Assembly: GCF_023330665.1 (NCBI RefSeq)
Contig: NZ_CP097127.1
Span: 2,666,001-2,730,000, forward strand
Direction: 5' to 3'
From: Conexibacter sp. S30A1
GTDB lineage: Bacteria; Actinomycetota; Thermoleophilia; Solirubrobacterales; Solirubrobacteraceae
Length of the DNA: 64,000 nucleotides
Shown: piece by piece, positions 36,723 through 45,521 of the stretch
Numbering within the stretch: the first letter of the stretch is position 1
Layout: each line of letters starts with the position of its first letter
The notes under the pieces: model-generated
Seen by the model: only the letters and a program-made list of their open reading frames with translations
Databases searched by the model: none
Told to the model about the DNA's origin: nothing
Program-made: the position numbers and the translations under genes

Positions 36723-36918
36723 CACGCGGATCCTAATGGCCGTCTTTCGCCATGTGAAGAACCTTGAGACCGCGGCACAGGTGCCTGCCACGCAAGGAGC
36801 CCAAGGAGCTCGTGCCGAGACCGCAACCAACTGGCGTGCTGCCAGCGCGGGTGCACGGCAAGAGCGACCCCTCGCTCCGACAGGCATGGTCTGCGCCGCG
36901 ATGGAGCAGAAGCCGTGC

Positions 36919-39906
36919 TCATAGCTCATGGCCGGGTGTGCGGGCCCGCGTCAGTACTTCCGTCTCGCGCTCCAGCCCGTCTGGCTCGGCTTCGGCGCGT
37001 CCGGGCCAGACACGCGGCGGGTCTCGCTTGAGCTCACGCTCGGTGCTGACGGCCGGTTCGGTGGGCCGTTCGCCCGCATCGCGCCCGACACGGGCGCTGG
37101 GACTGTCGGGCTCCCGCAGGTCATGGTCCGGCACAGCAGGATCGCTTTCGTGGTCGCGTCCTGTCGGTGGCTGTGTCTCCCATCTCGCGTGCCTTGGCCA
37201 GGTCCGGTCCGGGTCGTGTTCGATCCCGCGGCGCCTGACCGGCACGGTCCTCTCAAGGTCGGCTTCAAGCTCGGCGATTGCTCTGATCGTGGTTTCGTGT
37301 GCGAGGGGGGTGTTGATCGATGGGACGTCCGGCTCGGTTTGGCTGACCCGTTCAGCAAGCCGCGCCAGCGGATCTGCGGCTGGCACTGATCCCTCTTGGT
37401 CGGCGTGGTAGATGTGTGTTTGCTGGCGTGCGCGGGTGATCGCGACATACGTCCCTTCCCGGGTCGCCTGGCTGGTGATGATCACGTGCGTGGTGTCGGT
37501 GGTGTGCCCTTGGGCGGGGAACGGATGCTGCACATACGCCAGCCGCAGATCAGCCTGCTCGACCTGCTGGTAGTCGAGCTTGACGCGAGCCCCGTCAGCG
37601 AGACGCAGCTCAACCTCACGCCGCTCAGCATCCACGGCCGTGATAGTTGCGCTGGTGCCGTTACGGACCGGCCCGTGACCGGGGTGGTTGATCGTGTGCC
37701 GGACCTGGACTTCGTCGCCCTCGTGTAGCTCATACGGCCTGCCCGGGGCTGGGATGTGCTTCTCGCCGAGTTCTCCGTGCTGGTGGCGGATCGCCTGCGC
37801 GCGGGCGTTCAGCTCATCCAGATGCTCGTTTGAGGTTTGCGCGACCACCAAGGTGCGTTTGCCGCTGGCGCGGTCGTGGTGGGCGGCTTCGAGTGCCTGG
37901 TCCTCCACCCGCCGCTGGTCCTCTGCTTGGTGGATCCGGTCGCGGGCTGCGTAGGTGCGGATCGCCAGCTCGGTCTCGCCTTTGCGAAACAGGGTTTGGC
38001 TGTGGCGGTCACCAGGATCCTGGGAGCGCTGGTTGACCGTCAACGCCACCAGGGCGTCTGTGTGCCGGGTCATGGTCTCGATCCGGTCCCAGAGCCCGCC
38101 GGCACCGACCGGCTGGTTCTGTTGCGGGTCCCCAACAGCAATCAACCTCGCACCACTGGTTTCGACCGCGTGCAGCAACCGGAGCTGCTCCCTTGTGGAC
38201 GCCAGGGCGGCCTCATCATGGATCACCGTGGTGTCCGGCCCAAGCTCGATCCGGCCGTGGTTCAGGGCGGCATGCAACCCGGCGGTCGAATACGCGACGC
38301 ATTGAACACCGTGTTGTTGGAGTTCGGTGGCGAGTCGTTCTGCGGCTGCGGCGGCGGTGCTTGTCACGACGATCGTTCTGCCGGCGTTCTGGTGTGCGCG
38401 TGCGATGCCGGTCAGGGTGGTGCTCTTCCCGGTACCCGCATGCCCCACGATCACCACCAGGGGGTGCTCACCACAGGCAAGCTGGATAGCCCGGCGCTGC
38501 TCGTCAGACAGCCGTCCACCGTGGGTGGCGAGCTCTTGGTCAAGACGCCCCGTCTCACGCACCGCCACGTCCTGGGGGATTGGCTCAAGCGTGGTGGTGG
38601 TGAGGCGTTGGGTGATCGTGATCACCGCCCGCTCATACCCCCGGTGGTCCTTGGTGGTGCCGCTCCCGTCCGCCAACAACAGAATCTCACCGCTCGCGCG
38701 CAGCGCCCGCAGCTGATCGAGGGCTACGAGGATCGGGGTGCCGGCGGACTGCTCCAAAGCGGCGGCTCGTGCCTCCCTGGCGGCGAACGTGGAGTCAAAC
38801 TCGGTGAGCGCGACCAGCACCTCCTGTGGGCTTGCCGGCTCAAGCAGGGTTTTGGGTGTGTGGCGTAAAAGCTCGAGGCGTTCGCGGCTGATCCGGTGCC
38901 GGATCGCTTCACGCTGCCATTCGCTGTCGAGGTCCTGGGTGGTGGCCGGCCCTTTCGCGCTGCGGGTCAGGGTGCCCATCAGCCGGTCCTGTTTCGGTGG
39001 CAGCTGCCCGGTAGCTTGCAACCGCTCAAGCTCGACCATCGCCTCCTCCGCTTCTGGGCCACCGTGGGTGATCACGGTCTGTAGCGCACGCTCCCGGTCG
39101 GTGAGCCGCTCACGGATCGCGGCCCTGACCTGGTGGTGACGACTCGACCACCTGTCCAGGAGTCCCTGTGGGATGCTGTTGATCTCGAAGTACCGGCCAC
39201 CACGCCCCGTGCCACGGGTTATCTGAAACCCGAGTGCTTGCAGCTCACGTGCAAGCTCTGTCCGGTACGCGGCCCCGAGCTCGCGCTGGTGCACAAGCCA
39301 GGAACGCGAGTCGATCGCCACAAGCCGGCCGTCCCGTCTTACGGCGGCGTGCAACAGGACGTGGGAGTGCAGTTGCGGGTCCGGGAGCTGACCTGAGACC
39401 GCACGGGCAGTGGTGTGCCGCCAGCTCGTAGCAACAAGCCCCGTTGCCTTTTCGTGGATCACCTTGGTGGAGCTCACACGCCGACGCAACATCGGCACCT
39501 GCCCTGTGGCGTAGGAGAGCGCACGATCAACCGCGGTCTCGTGCGCCCGCTCGATCTGTGAGCGGATCTCACGATTCGAGATTGCCCAGGCGGCGCTCAC
39601 GGACTTGGGTGCTGAGAACGTTGCGTCGACAGCCGCGACCGCCTCACCCGAGCCGCCGGTGCGGCGCAGTTGCTCACCGTTGTCTGGGCGTCTGACCGCC
39701 ATCAGTGTGCGCAACTGCTCCCCGGTCACCGCCGCTGTGTGGTCGAGTGCGAAGCGTTCAGCACCGTGAGCCCAGCGTCCTGGTGCCTCGACCCGTTCGC
39801 CGTCTTTGAGGTAGTAGTCCCCAAGCTCCGTGGCGGTGGTCTTGCCCTCCAGATACTCCGCATACCCGCCCGCTGAGCCGCTCGTGATCTTCGCCAAGAT
39901 CAGCAT
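36919..39906 (-). CDS. MobF-family conjugative relaxase-helicase
   Basis: A 995-aa TrwC/TraA-type protein. The relaxase domain has GDYYLKDGERVEAPGRW near the N-terminus, SAPKSVSAAWA near residue 97 and the metal-binding PDPQLHSHVLLHAAV near residue 178. The helicase part has Walker A VGHAGTGKSTTL near residue 490, HDEAALAS and GDPQQNQPVGAG. AITRARQQTHIYH near residue 860 is the last helicase motif. The tail is charged and low-complexity. It nicks the transfer origin and unwinds the strand for export. Its promoter carries the GGACGTCT boxes shared with the coupling-protein operon. Confidence 0.92.
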   Translation of the reverse strand: MLILAKITSGSAGGYAEYLEGKTTATELGDYYLKDGERVEAPGRWAHGAERFALDHTAAVTGEQLRTLMAVRRPDNGEQLRRTGGSGEAVAAVDATFSAPKSVSAAWAISNREIRSQIERAHETAVDRALSYATGQVPMLRRRVSSTKVIHEKATGLVATSWRHTTARAVSGQLPDPQLHSHVLLHAAVRRDGRLVAIDSRSWLVHQRELGAAYRTELARELQALGFQITRGTGRGGRYFEINSIPQGLLDRWSSRHHQVRAAIRERLTDRERALQTVITHGGPEAEEAMVELERLQATGQLPPKQDRLMGTLTRSAKGPATTQDLDSEWQREAIRHRISRERLELLRHTPKTLLEPASPQEVLVALTEFDSTFAAREARAAALEQSAGTPILVALDQLRALRASGEILLLADGSGTTKDHRGYERAVITITQRLTTTTLEPIPQDVAVRETGRLDQELATHGGRLSDEQRRAIQLACGEHPLVVIVGHAGTGKSTTLTGIARAHQNAGRTIVVTSTAAAAAERLATELQQHGVQCVAYSTAGLHAALNHGRIELGPDTTVIHDEAALASTREQLRLLHAVETSGARLIAVGDPQQNQPVGAGGLWDRIETMTRHTDALVALTVNQRSQDPGDRHSQTLFRKGETELAIRTYAARDRIHQAEDQRRVEDQALEAAHHDRASGKRTLVVAQTSNEHLDELNARAQAIRHQHGELGEKHIPAPGRPYELHEGDEVQVRHTINHPGHGPVRNGTSATITAVDAERREVELRLADGARVKLDYQQVEQADLRLAYVQHPFPAQGHTTDTTHVIITSQATREGTYVAITRARQQTHIYHADQEGSVPAADPLARLAERVSQTEPDVPSINTPLAHETTIRAIAELEADLERTVPVRRRGIEHDPDRTWPRHARWETQPPTGRDHESDPAVPDHDLREPDSPSARVGRDAGERPTEPAVSTERELKRDPPRVWPGRAEAEPDGLERETEVLTRARTPGHEL

Positions 39907-39944
39907 CCCGGATCACCTGCCACGATCGTCCTGCAACGCCTGTG

Positions 39945-40013
39945 GGACGTCTCTGTGCCCAGGACGTCCAGACATACACTCCACGCACTCGGTGCTCGGC
40001 CCGCAAGTTGTCC
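39945..40013. promoter_or_regulatory. operator boxes upstream of the relaxase gene
   Basis: GGACGTCT (39945-39952), GGACGTCC (39962-39969) and AGTTGTCC, the reverse complement of GGACAACT (40006-40013), lie within 110 bases before the leftward relaxase start. The same words form the array at 45382-45504. Confidence 0.65.
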
Positions 40014-40570
40014 TACTTGGTGTGCCACGAACGCTGAAGGAGGAGTTTTGTAGAGGACTCATCACATAGGCGGTGCTGTGCGAGAGATGGAGGCTTGTTG
40101 GCCCTCCGGCGTCGACCTTCGGGGGTTGGCGTCAAACCGCCCTGATGCTGCGTTGGCTGAAGACCGTCGTGGTGAGCGTTCAGGGAGAAGGCTGGGCTTG
40201 ATCCGGTCAGGTGGGGACCAGGAAGACGTTCCAGAGCACCCGGTCGGGCTGGTTGCGGGCTGGGTGTCGTTGTTGAAGCGTCGAAAAGACACAGATGGCA
40301 TCGAAACCGAGGGTCCTCAACTTGCTCTCGGGATGAGCCTGGCGGGTGCCCGAGTATTGGCCAGGTGGTGCCCGGCGTGAAGACGGCGTGAGCCTGGTCT
40401 GCGGCTCTTGCACGGAACGTGGGAAAGCTGGTGTCGATATGACGTCCCGGGGTCGTAGGCCTCCAAGGGTGTTGAGCGACACGCTGGATGGTGACGGTTG
40501 GGCCCTCAAACGTCGTTGAGCGTGGTGATGTGATCGGATGCTGGTCGCGGTCAACGCCAGGATCGTGGTG

Positions 40571-40693
40571 ATGACCGGCCGGGTCGCGGTAGTCGTCCGT
40601 AATTTGCGGGTGCTGGCCGCTGCCGTGCCGCCAGCGGTGATGCTGCTTATCACCATGCTGGTGGCGGCGTTTGCCGGTGCGGCCGGGGTCTGA
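40571..40693 (+). CDS. 40-aa predicted membrane peptide of transposon B
   Basis: Same peptide as in copy A with three hydrophobic substitutions near the N-terminus, and the ATG shared with copy A at the equivalent site. One predicted helix ending in AAFAGAAGV. Expression is unknown. Confidence 0.42.
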   Translation: MTGRVAVVVRNLRVLAAAVPPAVMLLITMLVAAFAGAAGV

Positions 40694-40776
40694 TATGCCT
40701 TCCAACACGAGTTCCCCCGGGGGCCTCGTGGGAGGGGCCGTTGGGAGCGTTGGCCAGGTGAGGAGCGTGGTGTGGT

Positions 40777-41361
40777 GTGTGCGTGATGGCGATGAGCGCA
40801 GAGCAGGTGGTGGCGGAGGATGATCTGGTGGCTGGGCGTTTGTGTTGCCCGGTTTGTGACGGGCCGCTTGCGCCGTGGGGGTTTGCGCGCGAGCGCACCG
40901 TGCGCCTGCTTCACGAGACACGCTTGCTGCGGCCACGGCGAGCGTGCTGTCGGCGCTGCGAGCGGACACACGTGCTGCTTCCGGCCTGGGCGCTCGCCAG
41001 GCGGCGTGACGGAACGGAAGTGATCGGCCGGGCGCTTTTGGCCAAGGCCAACGGTCAGGGACACCGCACGATCGCAGCGGCGCTGGGGCGCCCACCAGGG
41101 ACGGTGCGTGGCTGGTTGCGGACCTTCACGCGCCGCGCCGGGGCGATCACCACGACCGCCCGCCTGTGGGAGCGTGTGCTTGACCCGTCAGCCGACCAAC
41201 AGATCGTGTCCGGCCCGCCGCTGGTTGGGGCCGTTGACGCGCTCGGTCGAGCGGCCCGGGCATGCCGGTCACGGCTGAAGCTCACCGCGTCACCGTGGGA
41301 GCTTGCTGTGGTGTTGACGGGCCTGTTGCACGGGCCGGGACGCGACCCACCAGGGTTCTGA
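40777..41361 (+). CDS. zinc-ribbon/HTH protein of transposon B (DUF6431-like)
   Basis: A 194-aa protein nearly identical to the copy at 34928-35512. Both CxxC pairs (CCPVCDG, CCRRCERTH) and the HTH GHRTIAAALGRPPGTVRGW are unchanged, and the roughly 15 substitutions lie mostly outside the motifs. It starts at GTG after GTGAGGAGC. That two diverged copies stay open argues for a function in the element's life cycle. Confidence 0.75.
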   Translation: MCVMAMSAEQVVAEDDLVAGRLCCPVCDGPLAPWGFARERTVRLLHETRLLRPRRACCRRCERTHVLLPAWALARRRDGTEVIGRALLAKANGQGHRTIAAALGRPPGTVRGWLRTFTRRAGAITTTARLWERVLDPSADQQIVSGPPLVGAVDALGRAARACRSRLKLTASPWELAVVLTGLLHGPGRDPPGF

Positions 41362-41854
41362 GACCCCGGGGTGTTGGTGGCCACGCGCGGTGGGTCGCAT
41401 CGCTCGGACCGCACACACCCCGCACCCCGACAACATCCCGCGTCCTGGCGCTACATCCCTGCCGAGCGATCAACAGCGAAAGCGAAGCGGTCACAGACGC
41501 GCAACGCACCACCACACGCCCCCGTGCCCCCTGTTTCTCTTCCTTGCCGCCGTTCCCAGGGCCACAGGAGCACGCTGCAAGGGGCTTTGGTCGTTCGGTC
41601 GTTCATAACCCAGATCATCACCCCCGATGACGCGATCATCACCATCCAGCATGTCCGTCAACACAAGGGGCGTGAGAGGGAGCGTGCCAAGGCAACAACC
41701 GGAGGCACTGAGTACCGATGCGACGCTGGCTGGCGGACCGGCTCGTATTAGCTGAGAAGCCGCTGCTCGCTGGGGTGGTGGTGGAGCGAAGGGGCCGGCT
41801 GATCTGGAATGTCGTTTCGATCAACTGGGGCTTTGGTCCTGGGAGGAGTCGATA

Positions 41855-43105
41855 GTGAACATGCCAAAGACGCACGGCAAGTCGTTTGCGATCCCGAAGC
41901 TGTTGGTGTGGGAGGCGTGGCGGCGGGTCAAGGCAAACAAGGGTGCGCCGGGGGTGGATGGCGAGGACCTTGAGCAGTTCGAAACTGACCTGAAGAGCAA
42001 CCTCTATCGGGTCTGGAACCGGATGAGCTCGGGAACCTGGTTTCCGCCGCCGGTCAGGGCTGTCGTGATCCCCAAGCCGCATGGTGGCGGGGTCCGGATG
42101 CTCGGTGTGCCAACGATCGCAGACAGGGTCGCTCAAACGACCGTGGCCATGTTTCTGGAGCCGCTGGTGGAACCGAGGTTCCACCCGGACTCCTATGGCT
42201 ACCGGCCGGGAAAGTCGGCTCATGACGCGCTCGCCACATGCCGACAGCGGTGCTGGAGATACGACTGGGTGATCGATTTGGATGTCCAGAAGTTCTTCGA
42301 TGAGGTGCCGTGGGATCTCACGATCAAAGCGGTGCAGGCGGTGACAGACAGTCCATGGGTGCTGTTGTATGTGAAGCGGTGGCTGGCTGCACCGTTGCAG
42401 CACCCGGACGGCACCCTTGAGCAGCGCGAAAGAGGAACCGCTCAGGGGTCGGCGGTCTCGCCGGTCCTGGCGAACCTGTTCATGCACTACGCGTTTGATG
42501 CGTGGATGGTCCGGGAGTATCCGGGCTGCCCGTTTGAGCGCTTTGCTGATGATGCGATCGTGCACTGCGTAAGCAGACGCGAAGCGGAGGCGGTGCTGGC
42601 CGGGATCACCGAGCGGATGACCGAGGTGGGCTTGAGGCTTCATCCCGACAAGACGAGGATCGTCTACTGCAAGGACAGCAACCGTCGCGACAAGCACGAG
42701 CACGTCTCGTTCACCTTCCTTGGGTACGCCTTCCGGCCACGGCAGGCGAAAAGCAAAACCGGCGTGATCTTCACGTCGTTTCTGCCCGCGATCAGCCCCG
42801 AGGCGCTGAAAGCCAAACGCACGGTGATCCGCAGGCTGCGGATCCACCGGCACACGACCATGACGCTCGCTGACCTGGCGAGATGGCTGAACCCCATCAT
42901 CACCGGGTGGATGAACTATTACGGCCGGTACCGCCGGACCGCAATGCGTCCCCTCCTCGAGCAAATCAACCTCTACCTGAGGCGCTGGGCAGGACGGAAA
43001 TACAAACGACTGAAGGCCTACAAGCGGTTCAAACAGTGGCGCATCAGGATCGCGGCCCAACAGCCACGCCTGTTCGCCCACTGGCAGTGGGTCGCCTGGT
43101 GCTGA
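41855..43105 (+). CDS. ltrA: group II intron reverse transcriptase/maturase
   Basis: A 416-aa RT. NKGAPGVDGEDLEQFE (RT0/1), RMLGVPTIADRVAQ (RT2), DSYGYRPGKSAHDAL (RT2a), WVIDLDVQKFFDEV, GTAQGSAVSPVLANLFMH (RT4) and the catalytic FERFADDAIVHC (RT5) are all present. The C-terminal GIIM-type maturase region includes LNPIITGWMNYYGRYRR and FKQWRIR. No HNH endonuclease domain. GTG 41855 follows GGGAGGAG by six bases; ATG 41861 is possible. It assists splicing and retrohoming of the surrounding intron. Confidence 0.92.
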   Translation: MNMPKTHGKSFAIPKLLVWEAWRRVKANKGAPGVDGEDLEQFETDLKSNLYRVWNRMSSGTWFPPPVRAVVIPKPHGGGVRMLGVPTIADRVAQTTVAMFLEPLVEPRFHPDSYGYRPGKSAHDALATCRQRCWRYDWVIDLDVQKFFDEVPWDLTIKAVQAVTDSPWVLLYVKRWLAAPLQHPDGTLEQRERGTAQGSAVSPVLANLFMHYAFDAWMVREYPGCPFERFADDAIVHCVSRREAEAVLAGITERMTEVGLRLHPDKTRIVYCKDSNRRDKHEHVSFTFLGYAFRPRQAKSKTGVIFTSFLPAISPEALKAKRTVIRRLRIHRHTTMTLADLARWLNPIITGWMNYYGRYRRTAMRPLLEQINLYLRRWAGRKYKRLKAYKRFKQWRIRIAAQQPRLFAHWQWVAWC

Positions 43106-43119
43106 GCGTTTGATCAGAA

Positions 43120-43190
43120 GAGCCCGGTGACGGGAGACTGTCACGCCGGGATCCGAGGGAGCCGGGAGCTGAGACGCTCCCGGCGACCCG
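43120..43190 (+). ncRNA. group II intron domains V and VI
   Basis: 43120-43153 is a 34-nt hairpin with the domain V pattern GAGCCCGGTGAC...GTCACGCCGGGATC: near-perfect stem, GGGAGACT tip region and AGC-like triad near the base. 43155-43190 forms a second GC-rich hairpin (GGGAGCCGGGAGC / GCTCCCGGCGACCC) that fits domain VI. Position 15 bases after the RT stop is exactly as expected. Confidence 0.8.
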
Positions 43191-43193
43191 ACT

Positions 43194-43466
43194 CCGGCGC
43201 TCACACGACTGAAGCGACCCTCCGCGAAACCGCTGTGGGAGCCGGTCGTGGAGCCGGCTGCGACCCTGGCCGGAGTCCCGTCCGTCAACAGTGTCGCGGT
43301 TCCCGCCGCGGGCACGGCCACGGTCGTTCCAGCGGGCCTGGTCAAGGCGCCTGTCGTCTCCGCGGACACGCCCACGGCTGGGCTGGCGGACAGTTTCACA
43401 GTCCCGGTCGTGGTCGTTGATGGCCTTCAGACGCCCCGATGACGGTGGTGCCCGGCATCGTCGCGC
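43194..43466. other. spacer between intron and coupling-protein gene
   Basis: 273 bases. It contains an open frame 43248-43442 (64 aa) that is rich in Ala, Val and Pro (VNSVAVPAAGTATVVPAG). It may be the remains of a longer repetitive protein interrupted upstream. No start signal is convincing; I do not call it a gene. Confidence 0.35.
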
Positions 43467-45176
43467 TCACTCCTGTGGGCTGGTGGTGAGCGTCCGCCAC
43501 GGCTCGGTCCGGTGCGCGGGGGTGAGGGTGACCAGCTCCCATTTGACGCCGTCGAGGTGCAGGGCTTTGCCTGTTGCGATGTTTGCGATCTCACCGGGGG
43601 AGAGCACCCTGGTGCGCTGCGTTGAGTAGGTGCTGGTCGGCTTCTGCACGGGTCCGGTGGAGCCAAGGATCGCTTCGGCAAGCCCGGTGTGCGGACGGGT
43701 GCGGGAGACCACCTGGCGGTCATACTCCCCAAGCATCACCGACACCGCCTCCAAGGTTCTGCTGTCAGCGATCCCGGGCAGGATCAGCTTGGTGCCAAAC
43801 AACGTCAAAAACCCGTCTGCCTGCTCCCCCCACCTGGCGCGGGCCTGCGAGAGGTCCTGCAGGGCTGCCAAAAGCAGGAGTCCTTGGCTTGCGCCTTCTG
43901 AGGCGATCTGCGGCAGCTCCTCAAGCGGGGCGATGTTCGCTACCTCATCCAGCGCGAACAGCACCCGGCCTTTCAGCCTGCCGTTGGCATGCGCGTGATA
44001 GGTGGCGCGACGGATCTCAGCAAGCAGCCCGCACACCAGTGGTGCGGCGGCTGCCTGTTGCTCGGCGGGGGCGTGAATGTAAATGGTGTCCTGGCTTTGG
44101 ACGAACTCGTGGGTGTTGAAGTTCGGGATCCTCGCGCTCTGCAACGCTGTCTCGCTGCTGTAGGCGGTAAGCGCACCGGCGGTGCTGCTGAAGATCGCTG
44201 AGCGCTCCCGCTCCTCCGTGTTGAACAACCCAACCAGGGTTTGGAACGCCAACGGTGCGCAGCGTTCATCCTCAAGCAGCACACCGGCCTGGTCGAGGTC
44301 ATGGGACATCACCCACCCAACCACGGTCGCCATGTCGTGGTTGTGGATGGCGGCGGCGTGAAGCAACGCCGCCAACAAAGCCTGGGAGCGGTTAGCCCAG
44401 TGCGACCGGTCCGTTGTCCCCGCCCCGACACCTGATGTCATCGCGCGTGCCAGCAGCAACGCCCCATCCCAGGTTTCTGATCCGGTGACCGGGGACCAGC
44501 GAAGCTCCATCCCACCCGCCCTCGAACCGCTGCTGCCGGCGGGATCGAACACCCACACCCGCCCAACCCGGCCACGGGCCCTGCCGGTCGCTGTGAGCAC
44601 ATCCGGTTTGGTTGAGGTCGAGACGACCGGGCCGGTGTGCGCGACCACGGTCGGGATGATCACCGAACTGGTTTTCCCGGAGCGTGGTGGGCCGAGCAAC
44701 AGCACCGCGCGTTCTGATCGTGCGAACCGGGGCTGGTTGTTTGACCCAAGCCCGAGACGCGGGCCGCCACCAGCACGCCATGACCGCCCACGAACATCCG
44801 TGAGCGGATCAACCGGCTGCTGTGGTTGCACCGGCTGCTTTGAGCGGCGTGCCCGCAGCTCAGCAACCAGCGGCCGGCCCATCCAGCGCAGAAAGTAGAA
44901 GATCAGGATCAGGACCGCCAGGTAGCCGGCGATGTTCGTCACCGCCACATACACCGACGGGTGCGCGGTGTTCGTGTTCAAAAGGCTCAAGGCGCCGACC
45001 ACAAGGATCACGCGGCGCACCCACCCACCAACGCTCTTCGGTCGCAGCGCAACCCAGGGGCGTAGCGGTGGTAGCGGTTCCGAACGACGCTGCTGTGCCA
45101 TTACCCGGTGCATCATCCAAAAAACAGAGCTCAGCCGGCGAGTTTTTCTTCGATCCGGGGGCGCAAAAACCGCCAT
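43467..45176 (-). CDS. conjugal coupling protein, VirD4/TraG-like
   Basis: A 569-aa protein. Two hydrophobic segments near residues 52-95 anchor it in the membrane. The P-loop is LLGPPRSGKTSSVIIPT near residue 160, Walker B VLFALDEVANIAPLEELPQIASEG near residue 395, and ALQDLSQARARWG is typical of the VirD4/TraG family. It would hand the relaxase-bound strand to the transfer channel. The ATG at 45176 overlaps the upstream HTH gene by 46 bases; in-frame ATGs at 45113 and 45098 are alternatives. No VirB4- or other channel-type gene is visible here. Confidence 0.88.
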   Translation of the reverse strand: MAVFAPPDRRKTRRLSSVFWMMHRVMAQQRRSEPLPPLRPWVALRPKSVGGWVRRVILVVGALSLLNTNTAHPSVYVAVTNIAGYLAVLILIFYFLRWMGRPLVAELRARRSKQPVQPQQPVDPLTDVRGRSWRAGGGPRLGLGSNNQPRFARSERAVLLLGPPRSGKTSSVIIPTVVAHTGPVVSTSTKPDVLTATGRARGRVGRVWVFDPAGSSGSRAGGMELRWSPVTGSETWDGALLLARAMTSGVGAGTTDRSHWANRSQALLAALLHAAAIHNHDMATVVGWVMSHDLDQAGVLLEDERCAPLAFQTLVGLFNTEERERSAIFSSTAGALTAYSSETALQSARIPNFNTHEFVQSQDTIYIHAPAEQQAAAAPLVCGLLAEIRRATYHAHANGRLKGRVLFALDEVANIAPLEELPQIASEGASQGLLLLAALQDLSQARARWGEQADGFLTLFGTKLILPGIADSRTLEAVSVMLGEYDRQVVSRTRPHTGLAEAILGSTGPVQKPTSTYSTQRTRVLSPGEIANIATGKALHLDGVKWELVTLTPAHRTEPWRTLTTSPQE

Positions 45177-45361
45177 GCACGCCCAAACCTCGAGGCGGGG
45201 ATCTCCCCACGGCGGGCGAGGTAGTAGATGGTTGAGACCGGCAGCTGCAACAGCTCAGCGACCTCTGAGGCGGTCATCACCTCATCACGCGTGAGACCAC
45301 GCGGACGCTGAACGCCTGACGCGGGAGCGCCGGTATAAGGGGTTGTGGTCTGCATGGCCAA
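45131..45361 (-). CDS. small excisionase-type HTH protein
   Basis: A 76-aa protein: a short N-terminal tail, then MTASEVAELLQLPVSTIYYLARRGEIPASRFGRAWRFLRPRIEEKLAG, an almost minimal MerR/excisionase winged helix. It is the promoter-proximal gene of the coupling-protein operon, directly behind the GGACGTCT array, and its 3' end overlaps the next gene. It could be an excisionase of the integrated element or an operon regulator. Confidence 0.78.
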   Translation of the reverse strand: MAMQTTTPYTGAPASGVQRPRGLTRDEVMTASEVAELLQLPVSTIYYLARRGEIPASRFGRAWRFLRPRIEEKLAG

Positions 45362-45381
45362 AGAACATGCATGAGAAGCCG

Positions 45382-45504
45382 GGACGTCTCAAGGACGTCT
45401 TGGGACGTCTTCAAAGACGTCTACGGACAACTTGGACATCTCCAGGACAACTTCACGGGCCAGGGCGCGTAAAGTCCTGCAAGAAGCCACTTTCAAAGTT
45501 GTCC
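45382..45504. promoter_or_regulatory. array of GGACGTCT/GGACAACT operator boxes
   Basis: Seven boxes at 45382, 45393, 45403, 45415, 45425, 45434 and 45445 (GGACGTCT three times, then AGACGTCT, GGACAACT, GGACATCT, GGACAACT), spaced 9-12 bp, about one helical turn. An inverted copy AGTTGTCC is at 45497-45504. They fill the gap between the leftward HTH/coupling-protein operon and the rightward XRE gene, so one bound regulator could control both. Confidence 0.8.
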
Positions 45505-45521
45505 GAAGCTTGAGCTGACCG

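Larger units (their letters stand above)
40464..41669 (+). mobile_element. TGTTGA-ended transposon, copy B (1194 bp plus 6-bp target duplication)
   Basis: The element is 40470-41663, with ends TGTTGAGCGACAC and (inward from the right) TGTTGACGGACAT. 6-bp duplications CAAGGG lie at 40464-40469 and 41664-41669. Same content and direction as copy A and roughly 95% identical. It sits inside the upstream ribozyme region of a group II intron, so the intron should no longer fold or splice normally. Confidence 0.9.
40078..43193 (+). mobile_element. group II intron interrupted by transposon B
   Basis: A GTGCG-type 5' start at 40078, an intron-encoded reverse transcriptase, and a 34-nt domain V plus domain VI after the ORF define the intron. 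Without transposon B (40470-41669) its length is about 1.92 kb, with about 0.58 kb before the ORF, which fits a bacterial group II intron. The insertion lies in the ribozyme part upstream of the ORF. The 5' end is set by consensus only and could be off; the 3' end rests on domain VI. Confidence 0.7.

Noticed and set aside
40013..40470. Minus-strand coding fragment ending in FDAICVFSTLQQRHPARNQPDRVLWNVFLVPT-like residues
   Set aside because: The stretch is explained better as the 5' ribozyme part of the group II intron; no start or partner sequence was found.
41855..43105. Reverse transcriptase as a diversity-generating retroelement or defence retron
   Set aside because: Domain V and VI directly follow the gene and the protein has a maturase region, so it is a group II intron RT; no variable/template repeats or msr/msd were seen.
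41639..43399. 586-codon minus-strand open frame
   Set aside because: It is antisense to the RT gene, an effect of high GC; it has no family features.
43248..43442. Small Ala/Val/Pro-rich gene
   Set aside because: No start signal, repetitive composition, and position just behind the intron; likely a remnant.
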